From contig NC_045147.1 of NCBI RefSeq assembly GCF_008831285.2, forward strand, positions 3,994,001 through 4,058,000: 64,000 nucleotides of DNA, in the 5' to 3' direction. Of this stretch, positions 50,490 to 59,229 are shown in pieces. Source of the DNA: Nymphaea colorata. Lineage: Eukaryota > Streptophyta > Magnoliopsida > Nymphaeales > Nymphaeaceae. Below the pieces are notes generated by a model. The model made no database searches. It was not told where the DNA came from and saw only the letters and a list, made by a program, of their open reading frames with translations. The translations under genes and the position numbers were made by a program. Within the stretch, counting starts at the first letter, position 1; each line of letters opens with the position of its first letter.

Positions 50490-51882
50490 GTCCGATTGTG
50501 TGTACGGCTATACCCCGCACCCAAATTTTTTGGAAATAGTCCGTACCGATACCCGTACCCGTACCCGTACCTATGTGACAGATTCCTACATTATATTTTC
50601 CACCGACGATTTCCAGTCAGTTGGTGTTGCAGGGCTTGCAAAATCTTTGAGAAGTTGTCTTCTGCTATTGCAATATTACTTCTTTGATTTATACCTTTTA
50701 TCATCCTTTGTTACCCTATTGATGTTGTTGGTTTATATTTTCAGGTAAAATCTGCTGATAATAGAGTAATGCAAGAGCAATTACAGGAAAAGGTGAGCTA
50801 ACAACTACAAACTGTATGTAGAACTAGCTATGCTATGAAGGAATACAAGTATTTGTTCTTAGTATCTGATGTTTATTTGTCAGGTTCGTGAGTGTGAAGA
50901 ATTGCAAGAAAATATTGCTTCTCTAAAGCAACAGCTTTCTGATGCATTGACTGCCATCGATGCTAATGCAAAGGCAGCTCAGGTCTCTAGTGTTGAAGCA
51001 ATATGTCAAAGAGATTTTAGTTTGGATGAATCTAAAAAAGGTTTCACAAGCGAATCTTTTGTCCAATCACAGGTACGTGTCTGAACACTTAATTCTGCTA
51101 GTGTGTGTGCAAGAAACGCTTCTTTAGTTTCGTGACTTGACTAGCAGTTGGTGTAAAGATACTTTTGAATCTATTAAGTGAATGCATATACCACAGCGCA
51201 TGCGTTAATACTTAATACTGGTCGCACTTTATGTTGTCAGTGTGTGTCATTAATTATCTTCTCTGCACATTCACCATGAGTCCTGTTCTCACAGTTTATC
51301 CTATTTTAGGTCATTGATGAACTAAACCAGAGAATACAAAAACTAACTGAAGAAAAATGTCAACTTGAAACCCGAAATCAGAAGCTAGCAGAGGAGAGCT
51401 CCTATGCAAAGGAATTAGCATCTGCAGCTGCAGTAGAACTTAAGGCACTATCCGAAGAAGTGACCAAGCTAATGCGCAACAATGAGAAGTTGACTACTGA
51501 AATTGCATCACTGAAAACTCCACCTCCTCGTAGAGTCAGTGGTGGAACAATCAACTCAAAGAAACATGGCCTTGTCAAGCAGCAGAACCAAGGGCCATCC
51601 TTGGCCGAGGTCAAAAGGGAACTTGCTTCAAGTCGTGAAAGGGAACTTTCTTATGAAGCTGCACTTGTTGAAAAGGAACAAAAGGAGGCACAGCTTCAGA
51701 AGATGATTGAGGAATCAAAAGAAAGAGAATCTTACCTTGAAAATGAGCTTGCAAACATGTGGGTTCTCGTAGCAAAGCTTAAAAAGTCTCGGGAAACTGA
51801 TGAAGACAATGTTGAAGCACAAGATACTTGGGAGAAAGAGAAAATAGAGAACTGCAAAATATCAAGAAAAGTTCTTGTTTAA
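32353..51882 (+). CDS. Kinesin-7 family motor, KIN-7K/KIN-7L-like, 23 exons, about 1,011 aa
   Basis: This is an ATP-driven microtubule motor. The reconstructed CDS joins 23 exons with GT..AG borders and an unbroken frame, 3,036 nt with stop. The N-terminus (1-65) is Ser/Ala/Pro-rich, basic at the start and nearly free of acidic residues, so it could be an organelle-targeting or disordered segment. The motor domain (about 70-400) comes next, then neck and coiled-coil tail. The motor sequence, a linker with [10 protein letters not shown] and KHGLLNWFK, and an ending with [16 protein letters not shown] match plant KIN-7 proteins. The C-terminal RING finger of KIN-7D-type relatives is absent. Database names call KIN-7K/L chloroplastic, but location cannot be read from sequence. 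Much of the 19.5-kb span is intron with transposon inserts. The start is the ATG at 32,353, followed by [11 protein letters not shown]. Confidence 0.93.
33543..34547 (+). other. Kinesin intron 3 with a possible MITE relic
   Basis: A 1-kb intron. About 33,688-34,350 contains a compact block beginning GTCGCTAGGTGCCACC and carrying repeated CTAGGTGC / TAGGTGAC words, ending near GGTCGCCTACGTGAC. It resembles a decayed inverted-repeat element, but borders are not firm. Confidence 0.35.
36092..37241. mobile_element. Transposon insertion in kinesin intron 6
   Basis: CTTTCTAGCATT (36,080-36,091) and CTTTCTAGTATT (37,242-37,253) flank the block and match at 11 of 12 positions, as an aged insertion duplication would. 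Just inside are GTCACAT on the left and TGTGACAG on the right, a short inverted pair. The interior has a GC-rich part with two GGCGACTCCCCTCTCA copies near 36,860-36,905 and AT-rich ends with CGCATTTTTT words. No transposase frame. Words similar to its right end recur in intron 8 near 40,025. Confidence 0.5.
40025..40400. mobile_element. Probable relative of the intron 6 element in kinesin intron 8
   Basis: Contains GTCACAAAAAATGCATT, repeated AAAAAAATGCG words, long T tracts, and ATTATACCC with CCTCGCCG near 40,360-40,390. The same words occur in the 36,092-37,241 insert in rearranged order. Borders and target duplication are not identified. Confidence 0.3.
40919..42174. mobile_element. TIR transposon CTATGTCACA..TGTGACATAG in kinesin intron 8
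   Basis: Termini CTATGTCACA and TGTGACATAG are perfect 10-bp inverted repeats, followed inward by GGGTACGGGT-type words. GTGAAGAT flanks both sides (40,911-40,918 and 42,175-42,182), an 8-bp target duplication as for hAT elements. Near the right end CTCCTCCTAAGGAGGAG forms a perfect hairpin. The interior holds a GC-rich segment (41,590-41,830) with a 48-bp-scale repeat of GCCGGCA / GGAGACGATGGAAGGCTC, perhaps captured. The 116-aa minus-strand frame there has no recognisable domain. Confidence 0.82.
43817..44897 (+). other. Kinesin intron 12 with a tandem duplication of about 200 bp
   Basis: A block starting AAATTGAATCGAATTG near 44,131 is repeated near 44,331. Each copy runs through GATTCAGTGAAT, CACTTATGAAT, ACAAAAATTGTTATTATATT and AAACAGTGTTTACAC to TGGTGCTCCTG. 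The two copies are close to 90% alike by eye. No coding capacity. Confidence 0.75.
45088..51882 (+). CDS. Kinesin exons 14-23: neck and coiled-coil tail
   Basis: Exons: 45088-45234, 45554-45736, 45952-46110, 46946-47176, 49467-49607, 49703-49828, 49921-49971, 50745-50792, 50884-51072, 51310-51882. Exons 14, 15 and 18-23 are rich in Glu/Lys/Gln/Leu with heptad-like spacing, for example [11 protein letters not shown] and [18 protein letters not shown]. They should form long coiled coils for dimerisation. Exons 16-17 encode a polar Ser/Thr/Pro-rich linker. The last exon ends at a TAA after KISRKVLV. A consensus-like splice donor, AG|GTAATT, lies only about 7 bp past the stop, so the stop may have arisen within a formerly longer exon, or an alternative end may exist. 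Confidence 0.88.
48578..48652. repeat. (TA)n / (GATA)n / (GA)n compound microsatellite
   Basis: An alternating TA run grades into GATA units and then GA units within kinesin intron 17. Confidence 0.9.
48722..49035. mobile_element. GGCTGTACACGAG..GCCCTA MITE in kinesin intron 17, copy 3
   Basis: The left end reads GGCTGTACACGAGCTGAG, followed by TCGAGCTCGGT. The right end reads TTGGCTCGACTCACTATATAGCCCTA. Words and end structure match the copies at 19,824-20,300 and 26,239-26,678. A target duplication is not evident. Confidence 0.55.
50024..50580. mobile_element. Second CTATGTCACA-type TIR transposon, in kinesin intron 20
   Basis: The left end reads CTATGTCACACGGGTACTCC followed by the hairpin arm AAGGAGGAGTACCCG. 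The right end reads CCCGTACCTATGTGACA. It is the same family as 40,919-42,174 but in opposite orientation, with the hairpin end now on the left, and less than half as long. GATTCCTAC is present perfectly on both sides (50,015-50,023 and 50,581-50,589). A (TA)n run at about 50,448-50,487 lies inside. No coding frame. Confidence 0.85.
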
Positions 51883-51914
51883 TTTAGGTAATTTGCATCC
51901 ACTTGTTAGTCCTT

Positions 51915-51986
51915 CGGATGCACCGAGTTAGGCTCCGCGTAAAGGGGATACGGATGCACCGAGTTAGGCTCTGCATAAAGGGGATA
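51915..51986 (+). repeat. 36-bp tandem duplication just 3' of the kinesin stop
   Basis: CGGATGCACCGAGTTAGGCT starts at 51,915 and again at 51,951. Each copy continues to AAAGGGGATA; copies differ at about two positions (CCGCG versus CTGCA). It begins 33 bp past the stop and probably lies in the 3' UTR. Confidence 0.9.
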
Positions 51987-52864
51987 CGGAGCGTCTGTGG
52001 TGGTGCTTTGTGCTCAGTTGTCTGCTAAGTTGCCCGTTCAAGTTGAAATCAGTTATTCTGCTTTGGTTTTTTCAGTTTTTCTTCATTTGTCTAAATACTT
52101 TGGGTCGCTGCCCACTCATTATTGTTTGTATATAAATGGGTTTCTCTTTTCTTGAACACGAGCATCTTTACTAGATAGACATTTTCCCAGTGGATCAGGC
52201 ATCAGATCCCATCCCTCAGTCTGGCCCTCATACCCAATCGCATTGGATTGAGTTTTTATTAGCATATTGGACATTAGAATGAATTTAAATTATGTTCTTG
52301 TGCATTAATGGTCAAGCTATCAGTCCGACACTAGATGACCCAATCTAGGTATTGAGCCTAACCAGCTGGTCGGATCTCTCAGGGGCTTCAAGTACAAGAA
52401 TCAGATAATAGAAAGAACTATAGGAAGTTCAGGTTTGGCACTTAAGGCCTCGTACGTTCTTGGAGCAACTGAAAAGATTAAAAGTAAAATCAGAATAGGT
52501 GTAGAAACGTTCTATACTGAGTCAACATCTAAATCCGTATGAGAGCAGTGAAAGAACGTCTTATGTTCACCGTGCTTCCTGGATCCCTTGTCCCTTTTAC
52601 CAATCCTGCTGGATGGTTAACTAATGGTTCTCGTGGTTCATGAAATGTGGACTTTGGGAATCATTACGTACACTTAGATTTTACTATTAAAATGCATCAT
52701 GATTACGTTAGTATTGAGAATTATGAGAGGTCGGATGATCTTGCAAGGTCTTCCTTAGTATGGTATAGCATCATCATCATTAGTTTGTCTAATCCAACAA
52801 TCTCTTGTCGTTGATCTTCATGGTGGCAGCATTTCATCTTTGCAAATGTAGTAATATCTTCAGC
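51987..52864. other. 3' flank of the kinesin gene, nothing recognised
   Basis: Unique-looking sequence without a domain-bearing frame. A polyadenylation site for the kinesin is expected near the start of this interval, but no single signal can be chosen. Confidence 0.4.
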
Positions 52865-54136
52865 AAAGCGGTTTTGGCAGATGATATGAACTTCGTAAGC
52901 GTATGAACGGAACCTGTGTTAGCATAACCAAGAGAGCAAAGCCATTTGTGATTCCCAGCAGAATATGCAGCCAAGCTACTTTGCTGCCTTTTGCTATTAA
53001 ATCTCCCGTCAAACTAGTGCGCCCCATTGCACTTGCACCAAAAGCTGTAGTCTCAGGTGCTAAAGCATGGGTGTTTTGTATCCTTTGAGCAAAGATAGAC
53101 CATAATTGTACACCGGTACCTAGAAACATATCGTGGGGGTGCCCCAAAGTGCTCATGGTATCAATTACGAAATTACCAGCTGAAATTATGAATGCTTAAG
53201 GACACAATCTAATAAATCGTTCCATCGAATAGTTGGACCATAGTGCTATAAAAATTGCTGCGTGTGCAGCAGCACCAACTACGAAAAATCCACTAATCCA
53301 CAAGTAACGTGTGCATGAAAGTTGTATACCATAATCTATAGCTAGGTATGCAGAAGGACGCATAAAGTGCATATGCTGGGCTACTGTAATGGCTAAAGAG
53401 CCTAGCATAGCCAGATTAAGAGCCAATTGACCTTGCAATGACGTTATTACAATATCATAGGCTTATGGCCCTATAAACAGACCCTTATGGGCCTCTAAGA
53501 TATCTTCCCAGTCAAGGCTAATGTCCCACTTGGTCTTATACATCTACAACTAGTTATCAGGAAAATAATTGCAATGGCCAAACGAGGATGTGCAATATCA
53601 ATTAACTGTCGACATGTTATTAGATCTAAGCCGCCATGAAAACAAAGAAATTTCATGTATTTTGATGAATCTAATGTCAAACAAGGGGTGGCTTCTTGAG
53701 CAAAATTAGAAGTTGACTCAAATGATCGCGATTGGATGTGGTATTTCCTTAGGATCCACTCTTGGTTAATCGGTAAAGATACATGTACTTGATGTCCCTG
53801 CCTAAGAAGGAGACCCTAAGTTTTAGTAACCCTACTAAGTGGTGGTTCAACATAGATTCTAGAAATTGGAATTAAGCCCATTTTTGAGCAGCTTTGTGAT
53901 AATGGAATCAACTGGCAAAAAACATTAATGCGACAAAGACATCTCTCACGAATCACTGGTACAACAATCAGAATCTTAACATTAGCATCTATGCTCTATA
54001 TCCAAGTGGTAACAGCAGAGACCTTAGCCGTTGTCCTTGAGAAAAGGCAAAGTTTGGCCCATTCCTCATATGAAGTCTTATTAGACCCCTATCCATAAAG
54101 ATCTTTACTTTTCGTTCCAGTGAAAAAAATAATCAA
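52865..54136 (-). pseudogene. psaA: Decayed nuclear copy of plastid psaA (photosystem I core subunit)
   Basis: Read on the minus strand, segments match plastid PsaA in order. The start region near 54,136 has ATG changed to TTG, then KTSYEEWAK and FSRTTAK. Next come FHYHKAAQK..ESMLNHH (near 53,850-53,930), GHQVHVSLPINQ (near 53,790), [62 protein letters not shown], and a weak RSSYHLPKP match at the end. The sequence has stops, frameshifts and internal deletions: about 130 codons are missing between the KIF and ALMFF regions, and more before FAQEATP. The last fifth of the gene is absent. It cannot encode a working subunit. It is best read as an old nuclear insertion of plastid DNA; a route through mitochondrial DNA is possible. 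Confidence 0.92.
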
Positions 54137-54149
54137 TGAGTCGCTCTCT

Positions 54150-55400
54150 TCCAGCTAATACTTATGCTATTACAAATCTGTTCACACCCCTCCCACGAAT
54201 AGGGAGTTGTCCCAAGCGGCAAATTTGGAATTTTGTTTGAAAATAGATTTTGGTAGAGAGGGATCCAGTCATTGGTACGAGGTCCGACCGTTTTCGCCAC
54301 CTTTAATAGGGGTACTCGGTCCAAGGTTTGAGATTTCTCAAGCTTGACAATTCCTTTCTTCTATTTGCTTGTGCAGGGAATGGATTTTGAAATTTTGAAG
54401 TAGTTTTGAACTTAGTTTGAAAATTTGAGTTTGTTTGGTCTTGATCAGAAATTCTTTTTTAATTTCAGTAGTTTTGGAAATTTAGAAACTACTTTTGAAT
54501 TGAGACTATTAATCCCGAGATTAGAAATTGAATTTTGGCTGAAATTGGAGACTAGAAGTTGGTTCAATCCAAGATCGGAATTTGGAAATCGGGTTTGGAG
54601 ATTAAGAACTTGAGCTAGGAATGGCTGAAGTTTAGGAGATGAGGTCAATTTTGGCTTGACCTCAGAAAGTTGAAAATAGCTTTGGTTTGGAATTTGAGAC
54701 TTGAATCTAGTTTGAAAATCTTGTTGATTTGAAAATTTTAGAGAGGTTGATTTTACTTGACTGGTTTTGATCCTGAAATGGGAATTGAAAATTGGATGAT
54801 CGAGAGTTTGGATGGTAGAAATTTAGATTTGGGAAACTTTCTTGATTTCCAAAAATTGAGATTCTGGTTTGGGAATGGCCGAAGTTGGGGACATTGTGAA
54901 ATTTGCTTGGTCTCGGATAAAATTTTGCGAATAATTTTAATAGATTTGAGAGAATTATTTTGATTTGGTCGACTTTGATCCTGGAATCAGGTTTGGGCTA
55001 AACAATCAAATTCAAAAAATTTCATTTTGGTCTTGGAGGGATTTTGTTGAATATTATTGATTCGGACTAAAAATCGATCCAAGTATAAGAGTTTGTGGTG
55101 ATTTTGATTTTGAGAAAACCCAAACATCATGGAATTCATTTGAGATCGATTTTACAAATCCTGAATTGCAGCCATTTTGGAAATTTTTTTTTGGTGCTTT
55201 CACCTCGAAGTAAGTGAGGAACCCAAGTATTTGTTGCAATATTACTTGACCGGTAGCAACTTCGACTTGGCTCACTCAATTTTTGCTGTGGTGATTGAAT
55301 GCATTTCTGAAGTGAGTGCATGCATGCACTTATGAAGTAACTGTATGTCCATTATCGATGCTTCACACTCGCTCTCTCAATGCACAATTTAATTGATTTT
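54150..55400 (-). mobile_element. LTR-retrotransposon end, copy 3 of the large-LTR family
   Basis: CATTGGTACGAGGTCCGACC, then TTTTCGCCACCTTTAATAGG, then GGTCCAAGG parallels the LTR-end block at 2,585-2,650 of copy 1 (GTCAGTACGAGGATCAACC, GTGCCTTTACCTGGGG, ATCCAAGGG). On the minus strand a primer-site-like TTTGCCGCTTGGGACAACTC lies just outside, near 54,198-54,222. The following kilobase consists of repetitive TTTGGAAATTTGA words. The outer end is not located. Confidence 0.4.
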
Positions 55401-55843
55401 CATTTACTTTGCTGATGTTGGGAAATAGGAGATGTTGGATGACCCCTAGACCATAACTCAACATTGAAATTTGAGAAAGAAATTTAGAGTGAAGTCCATG
55501 AGCTCGTTCAAATTTTTGAATCTAGAATTTAGGGAATAGCAGCCGGTGGACTTAAGTTAAGTATGTTTTGGTCAAGATATAGATATTTTGGAAAGTGACA
55601 ATTCATGCTCTAGATAAGTTGGCGGCACATTCAATTTTTAGAAGATGTGGAAAAGATTCATCACTATGCATGGGGGGCAGTTATGTTTGCACATTTTTAT
55701 AACTAGTTGGTGCGATTTAAGAGTGGGTTGCATCCGTAGGAGGATGCTGGTTATTACTATACGTATATATATTATCTTCAACATGTAACATTATCTAAAA
55801 AATGATTATCTTTCATCATGTAATATATGTACGTTGTCTTCAG

Positions 55844-56690
55844 TTCTGGATATGGGAGCACGTACCTTCTATTAGACCTACTTTGGAGTGTCCATTTGCA
55901 GATGCATGGCCATTACATGCACAGTGGAGGGGTATTGGTCTTAGATATTACAACGATGTAGAATCATCCAATTGATCATGTCAAATCTTCAGATGGGTCA
56001 GGTATGTATAATAAATAGTGTTTCATACTTGGCTTAATAAAGATGCAGGAATACTTGTGTACTAATGATCATTTCATGTTTATGTATAGGTATTATTTAG
56101 ACATACAATGCTGCAAATGGGCAAAATTGGAATATCATGAAAGCGTTTGAGCTGAAATGCAGAGATATATGGTTGTTGTGCATGAACAAAGTAGAAATGC
56201 AGCACGGTAGTAGAGTTCTTTTGCAACATTGTATAAACCAGTCGATTCCGTAGCCATCCCAGCCCTACAAGAGATTAAGGAACAAAAGTGCTTTCAAGAC
56301 TATAATTGACTGGTGATGGTTCTTTCAGAAAGAGCTCTGTAACTGGTCTCACATGGTGAAATGTCCTTTTTTTTTTACAAAGTTGAGGGGTTTGCACAGG
56401 GTACCATGAGCAATATTAGGATGTAGTGCATCGTCGAGAACCCAAAATGTGTTTAATCGATTTGCCCCTTCGTGGATCACCATCGGTAGTAGTAGGAGAT
56501 ATCCTAGTACCATCAGCATCTACACGAGGAGGAGATAACCTTCTTGTTGCATCATCATCATCATCATCATCTCGAGTGGAGAACACTGCTAAGAGGAAGA
56601 TCCATAGTAAATGACACCAGGACTAGGAAGAGCATATGGGCAGGGAGATTCAAAGCAAAAGGTGCTAGGACCATGCAAAGACTACAACCC
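55844..56690 (+). pseudogene. Plant-mobile-domain-like relic (tentative)
   Basis: An exon-like open segment at 55,844-55,975 encodes FWIWEHVPSIRPT and PLHAQWRGIGLRYYND. This resembles the W..EH....RP...RWR pattern of the plant mobile domain found in MAIN-like proteins and in Mutator- and gypsy-associated genes. It is preceded by an AG acceptor. An AG|GTATGT donor at about 55,999 and a TAG acceptor near 56,089 suggest a former intron. Beyond that the frame continues with HEQSRNAA, KPVDSVAIPALQEIKEQK and VSHGEM, interrupted by several stops, then a Ser/His-rich low-complexity end. It is broken, and the family assignment is by motif memory only. Confidence 0.4.
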
Positions 56691-57009
56691 AGCATCCAAA
56701 CTTACCAGTGAAATAGAGATTGGTGGCAGCAATAAATTCGCTGATTGATCATGTTGTCGTTTTGGCTCAAAAAAATTGATGATTTGAATAGCAATATGCC
56801 AAAAACAAAACGACATGAACATGATTGTCAAGAATAATTGTATTTTATTAGTGACGATAAACAATATTATCTTGTTTATAACAATGATCAATAATATGTT
56901 AATTTATTAATGACTGTCATATGCTATGAATGATGTGAGATAATGAATGTCTCAAATTTTATTGTGTTATTGCATTAATGTTACATTAACGATACTGTTT
57001 CCATTGTAT

Positions 57010-58145
57010 ATTACTTCTTTAACTTTGACCCATTGTTATTTCTCTATCTCACATCTGTTGCATATATTTTTGCTTTATCTTTGATGCGTTGGTATCTTTT
57101 TATCCCATTTCTGTTTTGTATATTGCTGCTTTATCTTTGACACATTGTTATCTTTCTATCTCTTATCCGTTGTATACATTGCTGCTTTATTTTGGCCTGC
57201 TGTTGTCTCCTTATATAATATTCCTTGTGTATATTGCTACTTTATCTTTGACGCATTGTTGCTTCTCTATCTTATATGCATTGTGTATATCACTGATTTA
57301 TCTTTGATGCATTGTTATCCATTGCATATATCACTGCTTATGATGCATTGGTATCTCGCTATCTCATTTCCATTTCATATATCTCTACTTTATTTTTGAC
57401 GAATTGTTATCTTGCTATATCTTTTATGTTCCATATGTCACTGCTTTATCTTTCACGCATTGGCATCACGCTATCTCTTTTTTGTTACGTATATCACTTT
57501 TATCTTTGACACGTTATTGTTTCGCTATCTCTTCTTTGTTACATATATCACTATGTTATGTCACCTTATCTCTTATCCATTGTGTATATCCTTGCACTAT
57601 CTTTGACGTGTTGTTGTCTCCCTTTCTCATATCCTTTGTGTATGTCGCTGCTTTATCTTTGACGCATTGTTATCTCCCTATCTCATTTCCATTTCGTATT
57701 TTGCTACTTTATTGTTGACATGTTCTTATTTCGCTATCTCTTTTATGTTTTGTATGTTGCTGCTTTATCTTTAACACGTTGTTATCTCTCTATCTTTTAT
57801 CTGTAGCTTATATTTCTGCTTTATCTTTGATGCATTGTTATCTCTTATCTCTTTTCCATTGTGTATATCGCTGTTTTTTCTTTGATGCATTGTCATCTCT
57901 CTATGTCTTATCCATTGTATATATCATTGCTTTATCTTTGATGTATTGTTGTCTCCTTTTCTCATTCCCCTTGTGTATGTCACTGATTTGTCTTTGACAT
58001 ATTGTTATCTCTCTATCTCTTATCTATTGTGTATATCACTGGTTTATCTTTGTTGTGTTGTTATCTCGCTATCTCGTTTTTCGTTGCGTATATTGCTGCT
58101 TTAGCTTTCATGAGTTGTTGTCCCCTTATCGCCTATCCATTGCCT
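57010..58145. repeat. T-rich degenerate tandem array, unit about 56 bp, about 20 copies
   Basis: TTATCTTTGA recurs at 57075, 57131, 57187 (variant), 57242, 57298, 57390 (variant), 57446 and 57500, and continues to about 58,100. Spacing is almost always 54-56 bp; one unit has lost about 16 bp near 57,338. A unit reads roughly GCTGCTTTATCTTTGACGC, ATTGTTATCTCTCTATCTC, then TTATCCATTGTGTATATC. The hydrophobic plus-strand frames across it come from the repeat. Confidence 0.92.
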
Positions 58146-58545
58146 TAACTTAGATTCATTGGATAAGTGATATGCAAATGCAAGCATCATGACGAAGCAT
58201 TCCAAAAGAAGAGTTGCCATCGTGGCTGTCTAAGCCAAGCATAGACCAGCTGTCAACAGGGAACATAGTGACAATCTACTCTTTATTTACAAAATAGACT
58301 TCCTCCTTCACAAGCAAGTAAGCAATGTTAGTATAAACTATTTTGTTGACTTTTTGGAGTGTACGCATCAGAATAAAGGCCTTGGAAGGTATACTATAAG
58401 GGTAGATTTCATGGGACATATCCTTCATCTTCCTATTTTCCATTACATAGCCTGCATCTTGCAAAAATATTGATCATATTGATAAATTTCTAACAACATG
58501 TTGCGTTGCTTCCATTGACAGACAACAATACATGTCTAATGTCAG

Positions 58546-59123
58546 ATGCCATACACAATATTTCAGGAATTAAAAACCAATGCATTACTAGAGTTGAAAT
58601 GGTTGATCCTCTTTCATATTTTCCCAATTCTTTTGCTCTTTTTTTTCCTTACTCACGTGCTTTGTATTTGTAACACCAGTTTGTTTCATATCTTATTTCC
58701 TTCTTTGTGGTTGAAAAAAAAAAAACATTGGGTGTTGTATGTCGTCCACAATGTGAAAAAACAAGTGTGTATATACGATCCATGCTTAGGATATGACAAC
58801 TATCAAATAGCAGAAGACCTTTACAAACTAGTATGTAATTTAACTTTAACTGTGTTTACAGACCTTTACACACCCATTTAGTTCTTTTGTAGAAATATTG
58901 CTTCACACATGTCTTCGACATCAAAATGGTGGATAACTACAAACTTTCTATAGTTAAATGTCCACAACAAAGAAACAACTATGACTATGGTGTGTCCATG
59001 ATGAAATACATGCAAGAGATAGCATCTAGAAAGAAGCCTAACTTCACCCAAGTTGATGTTACCAATTCGATTAGAAGATTTTTCGGAAACTTGCTTGTAA
59101 TAACTAGACGTTTTGAAATTTGA
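58546..59123 (+). pseudogene. Ulp1-type (C48) cysteine protease fragment, transposon-associated type
   Basis: The first frame contains KHWVLYVVHNVKKQVCIYDP and the second NYKLSIVKCPQQRNNYDYG followed by VSMMKYMQ. These match the His-Trp, Asp and Gln..Asp-Cys-Gly signatures of Ulp1-like domains that accompany MULE and CACTA elements in plants. The His and Asp positions are kept. The nucleophile is lost: the expected YDCG reads YDYG, a one-base change. The two pieces are separated by about 95 bp with a stop, either a small intron or a break. The upstream part is T-rich and probably not coding. Confidence 0.75.
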
Positions 59124-59229
59124 AGCTTGTTAACTTATCCCTATCATGAACTCATAGAAACTTGTTTTGTCATTATTTCAACATAGTGTAATTATCACCC
59201 TTTTGAGAATCATTACTTCATTTTTTACA

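Noticed and set aside
52903-53088. Plus-strand 61-aa frame
   Set aside because: Antisense shadow of the psaA relic, whose protein similarity is on the minus strand.
57089-57997. Several overlapping plus-strand frames of 65-104 aa that look like multi-pass membrane proteins
   Set aside because: They are translations of the 56-bp T-rich tandem array; hydrophobicity follows from TTT/TAT/CTT content and the period is nucleotide-level.
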